Positions 56,121-64,000 of a DNA stretch of 64,000 nt are shown in pieces; positions within the stretch are counted from its first letter, which is position 1; each line of letters starts with the position of its first letter. The notes under the pieces were generated by a model. That model was not told the DNA's origin, made no database searches, and was given only the letters and a program-made list of their open reading frames with translations. The translations under genes were made by a program, and so were the position numbers. The DNA is from Diploptera punctata (Eukaryota > Arthropoda > Insecta > Blattodea > Blaberidae): the NCBI GenBank assembly GCA_030220185.1, contig JASPKZ010005709.1, positions 704,001 to 768,000 of the forward strand, given 5' to 3'.

Positions 56121-56426
56121 ATTCTGACCGAGAGCAGGTCTTTCACTGCAATTATAGCATTTTCAGACTATGCTTTGCAGCTTTACTAGGGAATTATAGG
56201 TGTGGTAGCTTCCCGTTGCTTTCCACGCCGGTGAAGGATGATGATGATGATGATGATGACCGGATGATTTTCGTGGACCGTTGGGCCCTACGCTTCCTGA
56301 CATTTGTCTTACAGGTGAGGAAAAACCCCGAAAAAACCTCACCCAGGAGTCTGTCCCGACCGAGAATCGAACCCGGGCCCGCTTCGTGACAAGGCAGCAC
56401 GCTACCTCGAGACCACAGCGGTGGAC

Positions 56427-56428
<2 letters not shown>
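56119..56428 (-). mobile_element. SINE family S1
   Basis: Minus-strand copy from the 3' end (TAATTCTGACCGAGAGCAGG) to the head (CGAGACCACAGCGGTGGACA), flanked on the right by (TA)n to 56,475. Confidence 0.85.
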
Positions 56429-56479
<51 letters not shown>

Positions 56480-56480
<1 letters not shown>

Positions 56481-57500
56481 GTGTATTTTACGTTTTGTTG
56501 AACATGTATCTTATGTTTTTATAGCGTGTTTTGTGTTTTGTTAGAATATAAATTATGGGTTTTGTTGCCTAATAACTGCGAACTAAAGCGTCACTGACTG
56601 TTATAATAGTAGATAAATGTATTATCGTGTAATTATCGTGTAAATGTATTATCGTATAAACAATTTATTTTATATGAGTAGCTACAATTTCGATGGAAAC
56701 TCGCAGCTGATGGGTTTGAACGTATTTTACCCAAGGTTCCGCAATACTCGAGAAAAGGGACTAAATAATCATTTTAATAGGGCACACCTGCACTGCATTG
56801 GTATCTGCATTAGTCTCCACTACCCCTTATGCAATCTTGGGCTCATCATGGACTTTCAACACCTGTCTCTCTGCTTGAGAAGTGACATCTAAGTGGGAAG
56901 CAAGATTATCTTGAAACCAACATTTTGTTATATCTGTTCTTTTCTTCTATATATTTTCATTTTCTTTCTGTAGTTTTGTCATTGTAAAGACAATAGTATT
57001 TATTTTATATCAATGTCTCTGTATTAAATAAATAAAGACATAATTTTAACACAAAAACTCGTGGCGGACTGAAATATATTTTGCGCGGCTGTTGGAAACC
57101 ATTGCTTAAGACAGACAGAAAAGAAGAATCTCATACCATCCCGCTTGTTGTAGGCAGATCTAGAGCGCCACAAGCGGAATGATTTGAAACTAGCTAACAT
57201 AAGCCGAAGCAGAAAAACCATCCTCCTGTTGTTCTGCCAGGAAGACCAACCATCTGAGCTGCCAGGAACAGGACAAGGAAAGGAAATCGGGACACGGTTT
57301 ATTGTGCTATTTCTACGCAAAAATTAAAAACGAGGCGCAGAAAATATCAATTTAAAAAAAAATGAAGCCACTGCATGTTATTTGAAAGCAAACAAACAAG
57401 AAATAGGAATGCCCCGCGCGATGGATTTAAATTAACGAAAATTGTTTAATGTTTTTCTTAATTTGAATCCATAATTGGAGAGTTTTGAAAACAGTTTCGC
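56480..57500. other. No recognisable feature
   Basis: AT-rich intron between alternative exons A and C, around exon B. Frames at 56,644-56,892 and 57,024-57,320 have no recognisable motif. Confidence 0.45.
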
Positions 57501-57502
57501 AC

Positions 57503-57603
57503 CTCCAAGTCCTTTTTGGCGACTTCGTACTCGAGATCGTATTTCTCCGCCTCGAGGTTGCCGATGCGGTTGTGATAACCTTTGATGATGGACTTGAGGT
57601 TTG
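57503..57603 (-). CDS. wupA: Troponin I alternative exon B (exon-6-like)
   Basis: A 101-nt exon with a pyrimidine-rich acceptor (ctctcgcag) and donor GAG|GTGCGA, phase identical to exon A. The peptide reads YHNRIGNLEAEKYDLEYEVA then KKDLE. It shares the pattern Y-x-x-R-I/V-x-x-x-E-x-x-K-x-D/E-L-E with the other three copies, which shows descent by tandem exon duplication. Its third-position GC is clearly higher than the surrounding intron. It lies 5.7 kb downstream of exon A and 2.4 kb upstream of exon C. It is one choice of a mutually exclusive set; which muscle uses it cannot be told from sequence. Confidence 0.92.
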
Positions 57604-57979
57604 CTGCGAGAGGACAGTAAAATGCAGTCACTTGTGCTGTTTTTCCATCTGTCCACAACCGGCTTCATCCACGTCCATTCCGAATCCCAACGTTTGTTTC
57701 ACAAATTCAACCGGGTTTGCATTGCAAACTACAATTCTTATAATGGTTACTTTTTTTTCCAATATACAATATGTTTTGTTTTATCTTCTGGAATTATTGG
57801 TTGAACGATGTTATGTATCAACCGACTAAGCGCCGTTAAAAATGAGATTTTTATGCCAACTGTTGCACTGGCTCATGATTCAAGTGGACGCACACTTTTA
57901 ACGCCAAATCTTTAAATATAATCGTATTACTAGAGCAAGGATTTTAATGCAGTAAAAGTTAAGATTGTAATATGGTATA

Positions 57980-57988
57980 GTTAATAAT

Positions 57989-58020
<32 letters not shown>

Positions 58021-58110
58021 TAATAATAATAATAGTAACAATGATAATGTTTTATTTATTCTGGCAGAGTTAAGGCCATAAGGCCTTCTCTTCCACTCAA
58101 CCAGCACAAA
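57980..58110 (-). mobile_element. LINE family L2, 3' end only
   Basis: (TAA)n tail 57,985-58,035 followed by TTCTGGCAGAGTTAAGGCCA and CTTCTCTTCCACTCAACCAG, the L2 terminus in minus orientation, truncated after about 65 bp. Confidence 0.8.
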
Positions 58111-58142
58111 TACAAATGAATATTTGACAAACACAGATTAGT

Positions 58143-58455
58143 TAGAAGTAAGACTTCTGACTGTCTTCTGTCTTGGTTTCACACATAAACAGTTGAATAT
58201 AATGAGAAGTTAGACTTCTGATTGTCTTCTGTCTTGATTTCACATACAAATAGTTGAATAATATTTTGAGAAGTTAAATATCTGACTGTATTTTGTTTTG
58301 GTTTCACAAAGAAAACAGTTGAATAATATGATGAGAAATTAGACTTCTGATTGTATTCTGTCTTGATTTCACATACAAACAGTTGAGTAATATAATGAGA
58401 AGTTAGACTTCTGACTGTATTTTGTTTTAGTTTCACACAGAAACAATTGAATAAT
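58143..58455. repeat. 61-65-bp minisatellite, five units
   Basis: GTTAGACTTCTGATTGTCTT + CTGTCTTGATTTCACATACA + AACAGTTGAATAATAT recurs with starts at about 58,151, 58,212, 58,276, 58,341 and 58,405. Units about 85% alike. The Cys/Lys/Tyr frame on the minus strand is a repeat artefact. Confidence 0.88.
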
Positions 58456-58459
58456 ATAT

Positions 58460-59065
58460 ACCATCTGTGATGCAATCTTAACTTTTAGTGCCATAATTGA
58501 AAAAAAAAAGCCATCAGTCCCTATCAGAGATTCCATATTTTGCAACAAACGGATATGAAACCAGGTCTTCATAAATCCTAATTTAAATTTTCCATCATGT
58601 AGCTAAAGAGCTAAATATTCCCGCTCTTAGATTGTTGATGCATAACTATCAAACATGTAAAATAACTTGGTATAGCCAGTATTGCTTAATTTGGCGTTAT
58701 ATAATGAATAGTAAAGGCTGACTTAAACTTTTCTCGAAGCTCACATGATGGCGCATAACTGGTTGATGCATAACGCCGTCCAGTTTAAAATACTGCCTGA
58801 TTTGCTATATAAATTGTAATTATTATATCTGTTATCGAAGGAACAAGTTATTAGAAATGAAATTGCTACTTTCTGAACATGCACTATTCTTACGAAACAA
58901 AACATCTTTATAACTCGGACAATAATAGAGTCCTGAGTTATCAGCTTCATCACAGTGCGAAGAAGGCTTAGGAAATTATGACATAACAAATTTTGTAATT
59001 ATTCTACTTAAGAACTTAACAATAATTTAGATCTACATTATATAATTAAATTATTTAAAACTAAT
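58460..59065. other. No recognisable feature
   Basis: AT-rich intron; nothing assignable. Confidence 0.4.
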
Positions 59066-59068
59066 ATA

Positions 59069-59624
59069 CAAGGTGCTCTAAAATTCCCCTTACAAACTTC
59101 TAGGACTTGTAGAGGGGACTGAGTTGATAATATCTAGAATTGGAAACCATGTCCGGAAACTTACTGTTTCCGTGCTACAGCCGTTTGAAAACAAGCATTG
59201 CCTGAACGTACGTCATGTGTCTCAAAAAGTAATAGCTTGGCGATGCGTCTAAAACGGAACTCTCCCTACTGAGTATTCCAAGACTTGGTGTTTTTTTTAA
59301 ATGTCAATTTTTTTCGAAATTTTGTAAACTGCAGAAATTGATTGTAAAGGATATATCCGGGATTATTAATGCAAGTTATGATTCAGTTTCCATTTTGTTT
59401 CTTTGGTTATTAATGAGTTGAATTGTAAAACAAGTGATGTACTGCGTCACACCTCATAATAAGTTACTTGTAAAAGTGGTCGCGTTAAAAACGTGTTTTC
59501 AAACGGCTGTAGCACGGAAATGGTAATTTACCGGACGTGGTTTCCAATTCTAGATATTAGGTCTATTAACTCAATCTCCTCTACTAGTGCCAGAAGTTTG
59601 TAAGGGGAATTTTAGAGCACCATG
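59069..59624. mobile_element. Mariner-like MITE with ~125-bp TIRs
   Basis: Left CAAGGTGCTCTAAAATTCCC ... ATATCTAGAATTGGAAACCA ... TGCTACAGCCGTTTGAAAAC; right arm is the complement (GTTTTCAAACGGCTGTAGCA ... TTTTAGAGCACCATG). TA at both ends. The ~270-bp interior has no frame. Confidence 0.85.
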
Positions 59625-59719
59625 TATGTATGCTATATTACGTATGCCATATTAATTCCTAATAATATGTAAATAATTGTAAATTTAATATATATATTAA
59701 TACAATTCATTGTTAAAAC

Positions 59720-60070
59720 CGTTGAGGTGGAGATTCATAAAATAAAATAAGTTAAAATATACCTTTTTAGCTAAAATCCGTCGTCCTCAACTTATAAAAT
59801 ATGTAATATTTATGCCTCTAGGCCTTTCAGAATATCCGTTCCATCTTCAGCAGGCCACTCTTCGCTACAACATCCAGTATGATGGTTGATGCTGTTGGTC
59901 CCAATGTGGCTTTGTCGTGACAAAGCAGCATCAACCATCATACTGGATGTTGTGGCGAAGAGTGACCTGCTGAAGATGGAACGGATGTTCTGAAAGGCCT
60001 ATAGGCATAAAGATTACATATTTTATAAGTTGAGGACGACGGATTTTACCTAAGAAGGTATATTTTAACT

Positions 60071-60072
<2 letters not shown>
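59720..60072. repeat. Foldback element F5, ~160-bp arms
   Basis: GTCGTCCTCAACTTATAAAA, TCAGAATATCCGTTCCATCT and ACATCCAGTATGATGGTTGA on the left are inverted on the right (TCAACCATCATACTGGATGT, AGATGGAACGGATGTTCTGA, TTTTATAAGTTGAGGACGAC). The centre GTCCCAATGTGGC is about 30 nt. It is followed by (AT)n to 60,121. Same family as F1. Confidence 0.88.

Positions 60073-60073
<1 letters not shown>

Positions 60074-60121
<48 letters not shown>
60074..60121. repeat. (AT)n microsatellite
   Basis: About 24 AT units directly after foldback F5. Confidence 0.92.
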
Positions 60122-60124
<3 letters not shown>

Positions 60125-60473
60125 GCAAATCAGAGCTGTATTCGTTGGAGAATTTTACTTGCCTGCTAGTCAGAAAGTAGAGTATCTCATTTAACTTAAA
60201 ATAGAACTTTTACAATGTAGAGTATTCCACTTTGGGGGATTGTGTGCCCACCGTACCTCATACTTAAATTCAAATAAAAAAACACAATTTACTATTGCAG
60301 TATATAAATAATAACACTGGTCAACATGATTTTTGTCTCATGAGTACCAATAGTTGTACTTAATGCAGTTTTTTATCGTGTTTTCAAATATGTATTCGGA
60401 ATTTCTCCATCGCCCACAGTTTTTTATTTCAATTTCAATTAATGGATTTAAATAAGTGTTTAATAAACCTAGA

Positions 60474-60642
60474 TTTCTTCCCGGAAAACCTTGGCGAAGT
60501 GATCGAAGAGCACGGGGAACACTTTCATCAGGAGATTTCAGCTATGGAAAAGAGATATCAAGGCAAATAGAATCCTAATATGCTGGTCGATTATTGTTGG
60601 ACCATCAAGAGGGATGCTCCACAGGCGAAATAAAGCAGAAAA
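60474..60642 (+). pseudogene. Fragment of a widespread insect repeat-encoded protein
   Basis: The plus strand reads FFPENLGEVIEEHGEHFHQE, ISAMEKRYQGK-stop-NPNML and VDYCWTIKRDAPQAK-stop. The pattern 'ENLG..SEEHGERFHQDI..ME.RYQG.W...MLADYCW...RD' is one I recognise from many predicted arthropod proteins derived from a transposable element. Two in-frame stops make it a pseudogene. I cannot name the family. Confidence 0.6.
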
Positions 60643-60644
60643 TC

Positions 60645-61450
60645 GTCATTTCTTACTTTCTAGGTGAGTCCGAATGTTCGAATATTGTGTAGTTACGAAT
60701 GTAGAAAATATTGTGTGTTTGAAATTATAATAAATGCCTGTCTCTCGGAAACCTTGCGCGATGGAGAAAAACCGATATAATATTTGAATTCAGGAGAAAA
60801 ACAATTCTATCAGAATCACATATTTTTCTTTCTGAGACAAAAAACAAAGTTTATTTTTTGTTGCTCAAGTGTTACCTGAGAAAAAATATCTCAGTTCTTC
60901 CCCAAAAAAAAAGTGAGAAATGCCTTAAAATAAAGTGATAGGTTGAGCTCAAAGTAACCATATTTAGAATGTAAAATATGTCATTACACAGACAGTTTTT
61001 AACGAGAAGAGTACCGATTCCAGCGTTGAGATTCGAAACGCGGTAATTTGAAAATACTCGATTCAAGAGCAACAAAAATCCACACAAAAATATGTGGATG
61101 AAGCCAGCTATGAAATGTTATCCAAAATGATCGCGCCTTTCTGTAAAGGGTAGGAATTTGAAAAAAAGTAGGGGGGTTTTCGGAGAACAATAGTTAACAA
61201 AAAAAAAAACACACACTTCATCTGAAAAACAGAAAAAAAATAGAATCCGCAACAGAAGAAATAAGAAGGCTGTTAGAACACATAATAGAAAATTAAAAAT
61301 AAACCCACGGTTTTGTTTGCTTACAGTTGCGCAAATGATTTTCGTACAAATGCCATCTCAGCCCCAAAGAAACTACTCCAGAATCTACAGCTGATCGTTT
61401 AGGTCCAATCTATGTAACAGCAATGTCTTAATCACGACCTGTGGTTCTTG
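60645..61450. other. No recognisable feature
   Basis: AT-rich intron with an A run at 61,199-61,210; nothing assignable. Confidence 0.4.
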
Positions 61451-61456
61451 AGAAAA

Positions 61457-63100
61457 ACTAACTAACTCACTGGTACTATCTAACCTATAGGTTCATGGCC
61501 GCATGAACATAAGCTCTTCCCACATCCCTATCCTGAGCTAACTAACCAACTAACTAACTAACTAACTAACTAACTCACTGGCACTATCGAATCCGTAGGT
61601 TCATGGCCGCGCGGACATAAGCTCTCCATATATCCCTATCCTGGGCTATTTTTTCCAATCATCCCCTGTATAATCTACTTCCCACATCCCTATCCTGAGC
61701 TAACTAACTAACTAACTCACTGGCACTATCGAATCCGTAGGTTCATGGCCGCGCGGACATAAGCTCTCCATATATCCCTATCCTGGGCTATTTTTTCCAA
61801 TCATCCCCTGTATAATCTACTTCCCACATCCCTATCCTGAGCTAACTAACTAACTAACTCACTGGCACTATCGAATCCGTAGGTTCATGGCCGCGCGGAC
61901 ATAAGCTCTCCATATATCCCTATCCTGGGCTATTTTTTCCAATCATCCCCTGTATAATCTACTTCCCACATCCCTATCCTGAGCTAACTAACTAACTAAC
62001 TCACTGGCACTATCGAATCCGTAGGTTCATGGCCGCGCGGACATAAGCTCTCCATATATCCCTACCCTGGGCTATTTTTTTCCAATCATCCGCTGTATAA
62101 TCTACTTCCCTCAAATCATAGTTAATGTTATTCTCCCACCTCATTCTTGGTCTACCAACTGGGCGTTTTCTCTCTGGTTTTCCTACAAGAAGCTTCCATG
62201 CACGTCTTCCATTCCCCATTCGTGCCACATGTCCTGCCCATCGCAGTCTACAAGACTTAACTATTCTTATTATATCTGGTTTCCTATTAAGACCATGTAA
62301 TTCACTGTTACCTATCCTGAGCTAATATTTTCCTATCACTCCCTGTATAATCTACTTCCCTCAAATCATGGTTAATGTTATTCTTCCACTTCATTTTTGG
62401 TAAACAAACTGGTCTTTTCCCTCTGGTTTCCCTACAAGAAGCTTCTATGCTCATATTTCATTCCCCATTCGTGTCACATGTCCTGTCCATCGCAGTCTAA
62501 GATACTTAATTGTTGTTATTATATGTTTTCCAACAAAAATCATGTAGCACTGTTATGTAGTCTTCTCCATTCACCTGTCTGTTCTTCTTTCTTTGGTACA
62601 AAAATGTTCCTAAGAATCGTATTCTCAAATACTTGTAATCTTTTCTCCTCCCTCAAAGTAAGAGTCCATGTTTCGCATCCATATAATATAAATGGAAGAA
62701 TAATAGTTTTATGTAGTTTCAGTTTAACGTTTTTTGAGAAAAGTTGGGACGACAAGAGTCTCTGTAATGCATAACAGAATGCATTTCCAGAATTGAGTCT
62801 ATGTTTAATTTCTTTGTGCATTTCATTCCTGTTTGTAATTATTGTTCCTAGGTATTTGAATTCTGCCATTTCTTCAAAATTGTCCACATTTGTCATTAAC
62901 TTTCTATTTCCATTATATAATGTATTTCTATGTGTGAATATATATTTAGTTTTATTGATGTTTACTCCTAATCCCAATTTTTTAAAATGTAACCCAATAG
63001 AGTATGCACGTTGGCCCTTAGTATTTCCTCGCTATCGACTAATGATAGTACTACTTCATCAGCATAAACTAGGAGCAATATAAAGAAAAATTGTAACATG
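61457..63100 (-). pseudogene. LINE family L1, longest copy, frameshifted
   Basis: The minus strand has, from the right, LLVYADEVVLSLVDSEEILR (the YADD box as YADE), LGVNINKTKYIFTHRNTLYN, FKYLGTIITNRNEMHKEIKH, YGCETWTLTLREEKRLQVFE and, after breaks, ARMGNGRRAWKLLVGKPERK. It covers the palm C-motif to the C-terminus and 3' UTR. Frameshifts and the D-to-E change in the catalytic box make it inactive. Its 3' end includes three tandem 142-bp units (61,574-61,999) and (TAAC)n. Confidence 0.85.
61574..61999. repeat. 142-bp tandem triplication in LINE L1 3' end
   Basis: CTCACTGGCACTATCGAATC starts at 61,574, 61,716, 61,858 and 62,000. Each 142-bp unit includes the 3' end, the GGCTATTTTTTCCAATCATC stretch and a (TAAC)n junction. 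The first three units are nearly identical. Confidence 0.93.
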
Positions 63101-63258
63101 AAATGATAAAAAAAATTAAATATATTTTCTCGTATGCTACTGACTGGATTTAAAACAAAGAGCAGTGAATTCTGGAGCAGTTTTGTCGAGGATAACTTTG
63201 CGCTACTGTATGCATGATTTCGTGGGCAAAATGAAACAACAGCCTTATATTTTTCTAC

Positions 63259-63359
63259 CTCAAAGTCTTTCTTTTTAACGGCGTACTCCAGATCAAATTT
63301 GACATCTTCCAACGCGTTGATGCGCTCGTGGTAGTCGCGCAGTACGCGCTTTATAGTAT
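63259..63359 (-). CDS. wupA: Troponin I alternative exon A (exon-6-like)
   Basis: A 101-nt internal exon, acceptor ...catacgcag, donor GAG|GTAGAA. It starts with two bases of a split codon followed by 33 codons and ends in phase 0. The peptide contains RINALEDVKFDLEYAVKKKD, a charged helical segment that in troponin I lies in the region contacting troponin C and troponin T. It is the first of four exons of the same length and phase, so only one can be used per transcript without duplicating the segment. The next constitutive exon (ISDLNSQVNDLRGK) follows in frame. The end of a LINE copy lies about 160 bp downstream in the intron. The upstream exon must lie beyond 64,000. Confidence 0.92.
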
Positions 63360-63655
63360 CTGCGTATGATACAGACATGGCATGAGTTTTGCTGTAAAAG
63401 AACTCTTTCAAAAAAAGCATTCATAATGTGCCTGCGAACGCGATAAAATTACTGAAATAATATAGAGAATAGAATTCAGGAAGTGTGGTCACTCAGACAG
63501 AGCAGTATGATGTATAACTCTCCACTTTTTAATATTTATTGTGAAATATATTGCGGCACATTGTTTAACAGCTTTTGAATTGCGCGGGCGATGGCGAAAG
63601 TAGGGATAAGCATTGTTTACTGGATGGAAAAATCTCGCGAGTTGAAAGACACGCG
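63360..63655. other. Intron upstream of alternative exon A
   Basis: Carries the branch/acceptor region for exon A; no upstream troponin I exon is visible here. Confidence 0.4.
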
Positions 63656-63656
63656 C

Positions 63657-63767
63657 AGAAATTTCCATTCTGGAAGGTTTTGTAGGCATATACTCCTCCT
63701 GTGCAGAGGCTTCGGCTCTCGAAGCTTCCATACTAGAAAAGTCTCGATTGGAAACCGAGAAATTTCT
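63657..63767 (+). promoter_or_regulatory. Cluster of heat-shock elements
   Basis: Three arrays of the HSF-binding unit nGAAn/nTTCn. At 63,657-63,681 five adjacent units read AGAAA TTTCC ATTCT GGAAG GTTTT. At 63,720-63,739 the core cGAAgcTTCc is followed by aGAAa one turn later. At 63,758-63,767 aGAAaTTTCt lies just upstream of the TATA box. HSF trimers bind three or more such inverted units, and such density upstream of a TATA box is typical of insect heat-shock genes. Confidence 0.75.
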
Positions 63768-63777
63768 GTACCCATCT

Positions 63778-63843
63778 TATATAAACTGTTGTCAGGGTCA
63801 GGAGTAAGTCAGTTGTGTTGTGATAGCGGTTCAGTGAACGGAG
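63778..63843 (+). promoter_or_regulatory. TATA box, initiator and first 5'UTR exon of a heat-shock-type gene
   Basis: TATATAAA at 63,778-63,785 is followed by TCAGTT, an arthropod initiator, with its A (+1) at 63,811, 33 bp from the first T of the TATA box. The presumed leader ends in GAG|GTAAGTA at 63,843/63,844, an excellent donor. No long ORF follows before the window ends, so coding sequence must lie further right. Heat-shock genes with an intron in the 5' UTR include hsp83 (Hsp90) and some hsc70 genes; which one this is cannot be decided here. It points away from the visible troponin I exons, on the opposite strand. Confidence 0.65.
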
Positions 63844-64000
63844 GTAAGTACAATGTACGGAAGTGAAATAAATAGTAACTGAAAATAATTGTGCGACAAA
63901 TAAACTGGAAAACAAACTTAATTATTTTTAAGTTGTATGTAAAGTGACACTGAAAGTTCATGCCAACCAATCAAAGTTATTGTGAAAATTTTGCCTGAAC

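Larger units (their letters stand above)
18085..63359 (-). other. wupA: Troponin I gene body (part; 5' exons outside window)
   Basis: Exons spread over 45 kb of the minus strand join in frame into the tropomyosin-actin inhibitory subunit of the thin-filament troponin complex of striated muscle. What is seen: exon sequences such as VSKYENKF, EFNFRNQLKVVKKKEF and KKPDWSKK, which are hallmark insect troponin I motifs, each with AG acceptor and GT donor and matching phases. The order is four alternative 101-nt exons, a 44-nt exon, a 142-nt exon, then three alternative 3' exons. The first exons (N-terminal region) are not in the window. The introns hold the transposable elements listed below. The orthology is firm; the isoform combinations are inferred from phases and from Drosophila. 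Confidence 0.93.

Noticed and set aside
58179..58572. 98-codon frame with repeated CEIKTE/FVKPKQNT motif as a repeat protein
   Set aside because: The repetition is that of the 61-65-bp minisatellite, whose units vary in length and do not keep one frame.
63489..63866. Protein-coding frames around the heat-shock promoter
   Set aside because: They overlap the HSE, TATA and initiator signals and resemble no family; the promoter reading explains the sequence better.

Overview
This is a stretch of an arthropod nuclear genome, most likely a cockroach (order Blattodea; the LINE and SINE families look like those of Periplaneta americana, a recognition from memory and not a search result). It is AT-rich and intron-dominated, full of transposable elements, tRNA-derived SINEs and microsatellites, with no operons or long intact ORFs. 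Most open frames of 60-230 codons are repeat fragments.

The only host gene I can establish is troponin I (Drosophila orthologue wupA), on the minus strand, running from beyond the right edge to about 18,080. Visible exons, in transcription order: four exons of identical length and phase (63,259-63,359; 57,503-57,603; 55,032-55,132; 54,829-54,929; each 101 nt), which are alternative versions of one segment and correspond to the four mutually exclusive exon-6 variants known in Drosophila; a constitutive 44-nt exon (53,086-53,129); and a constitutive 142-nt exon (50,035-50,176) holding the core of the protein. Then come three alternative 3' ends, all joined in phase 0: a short terminal exon 90 nt downstream (49,903-49,944), the classical C-terminal exon (39,780-39,845), and a GC-rich 760-nt Pro/Ala/Glu/Gly repeat exon (18,085-18,844). 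The last matches the extension of 'heavy troponin' (TnH), known from flight muscle of Lethocerus and Hymenoptera. The 5' exons lie beyond position 64,000.

At the right edge (63,657-63,843), on the opposite strand, is a well-formed heat-shock promoter: three heat-shock-element clusters, TATATAAA, a TCAGTT initiator 33 bp downstream, and a GAG|GTAAGT donor. It looks like the first exon of a heat-shock gene nested antisense in the troponin I gene.

The rest is intronic repeat sequence. One LINE family has seven 3' fragments, all on the minus strand; a second LINE family ends in (TAA)n tails; there are tails of several other LINEs. There are at least seven tRNA-related SINE families, mariner-like elements with long terminal inverted repeats, a MITE pair, a Helitron-like element, several long foldback palindromes, a 133-bp satellite of about 18 units, and a 39-bp and a ~63-bp minisatellite. 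Several insertions can be dated relative to each other by target-site duplications. An intron-containing tRNA-Tyr-like sequence lies at 46,882-46,972.
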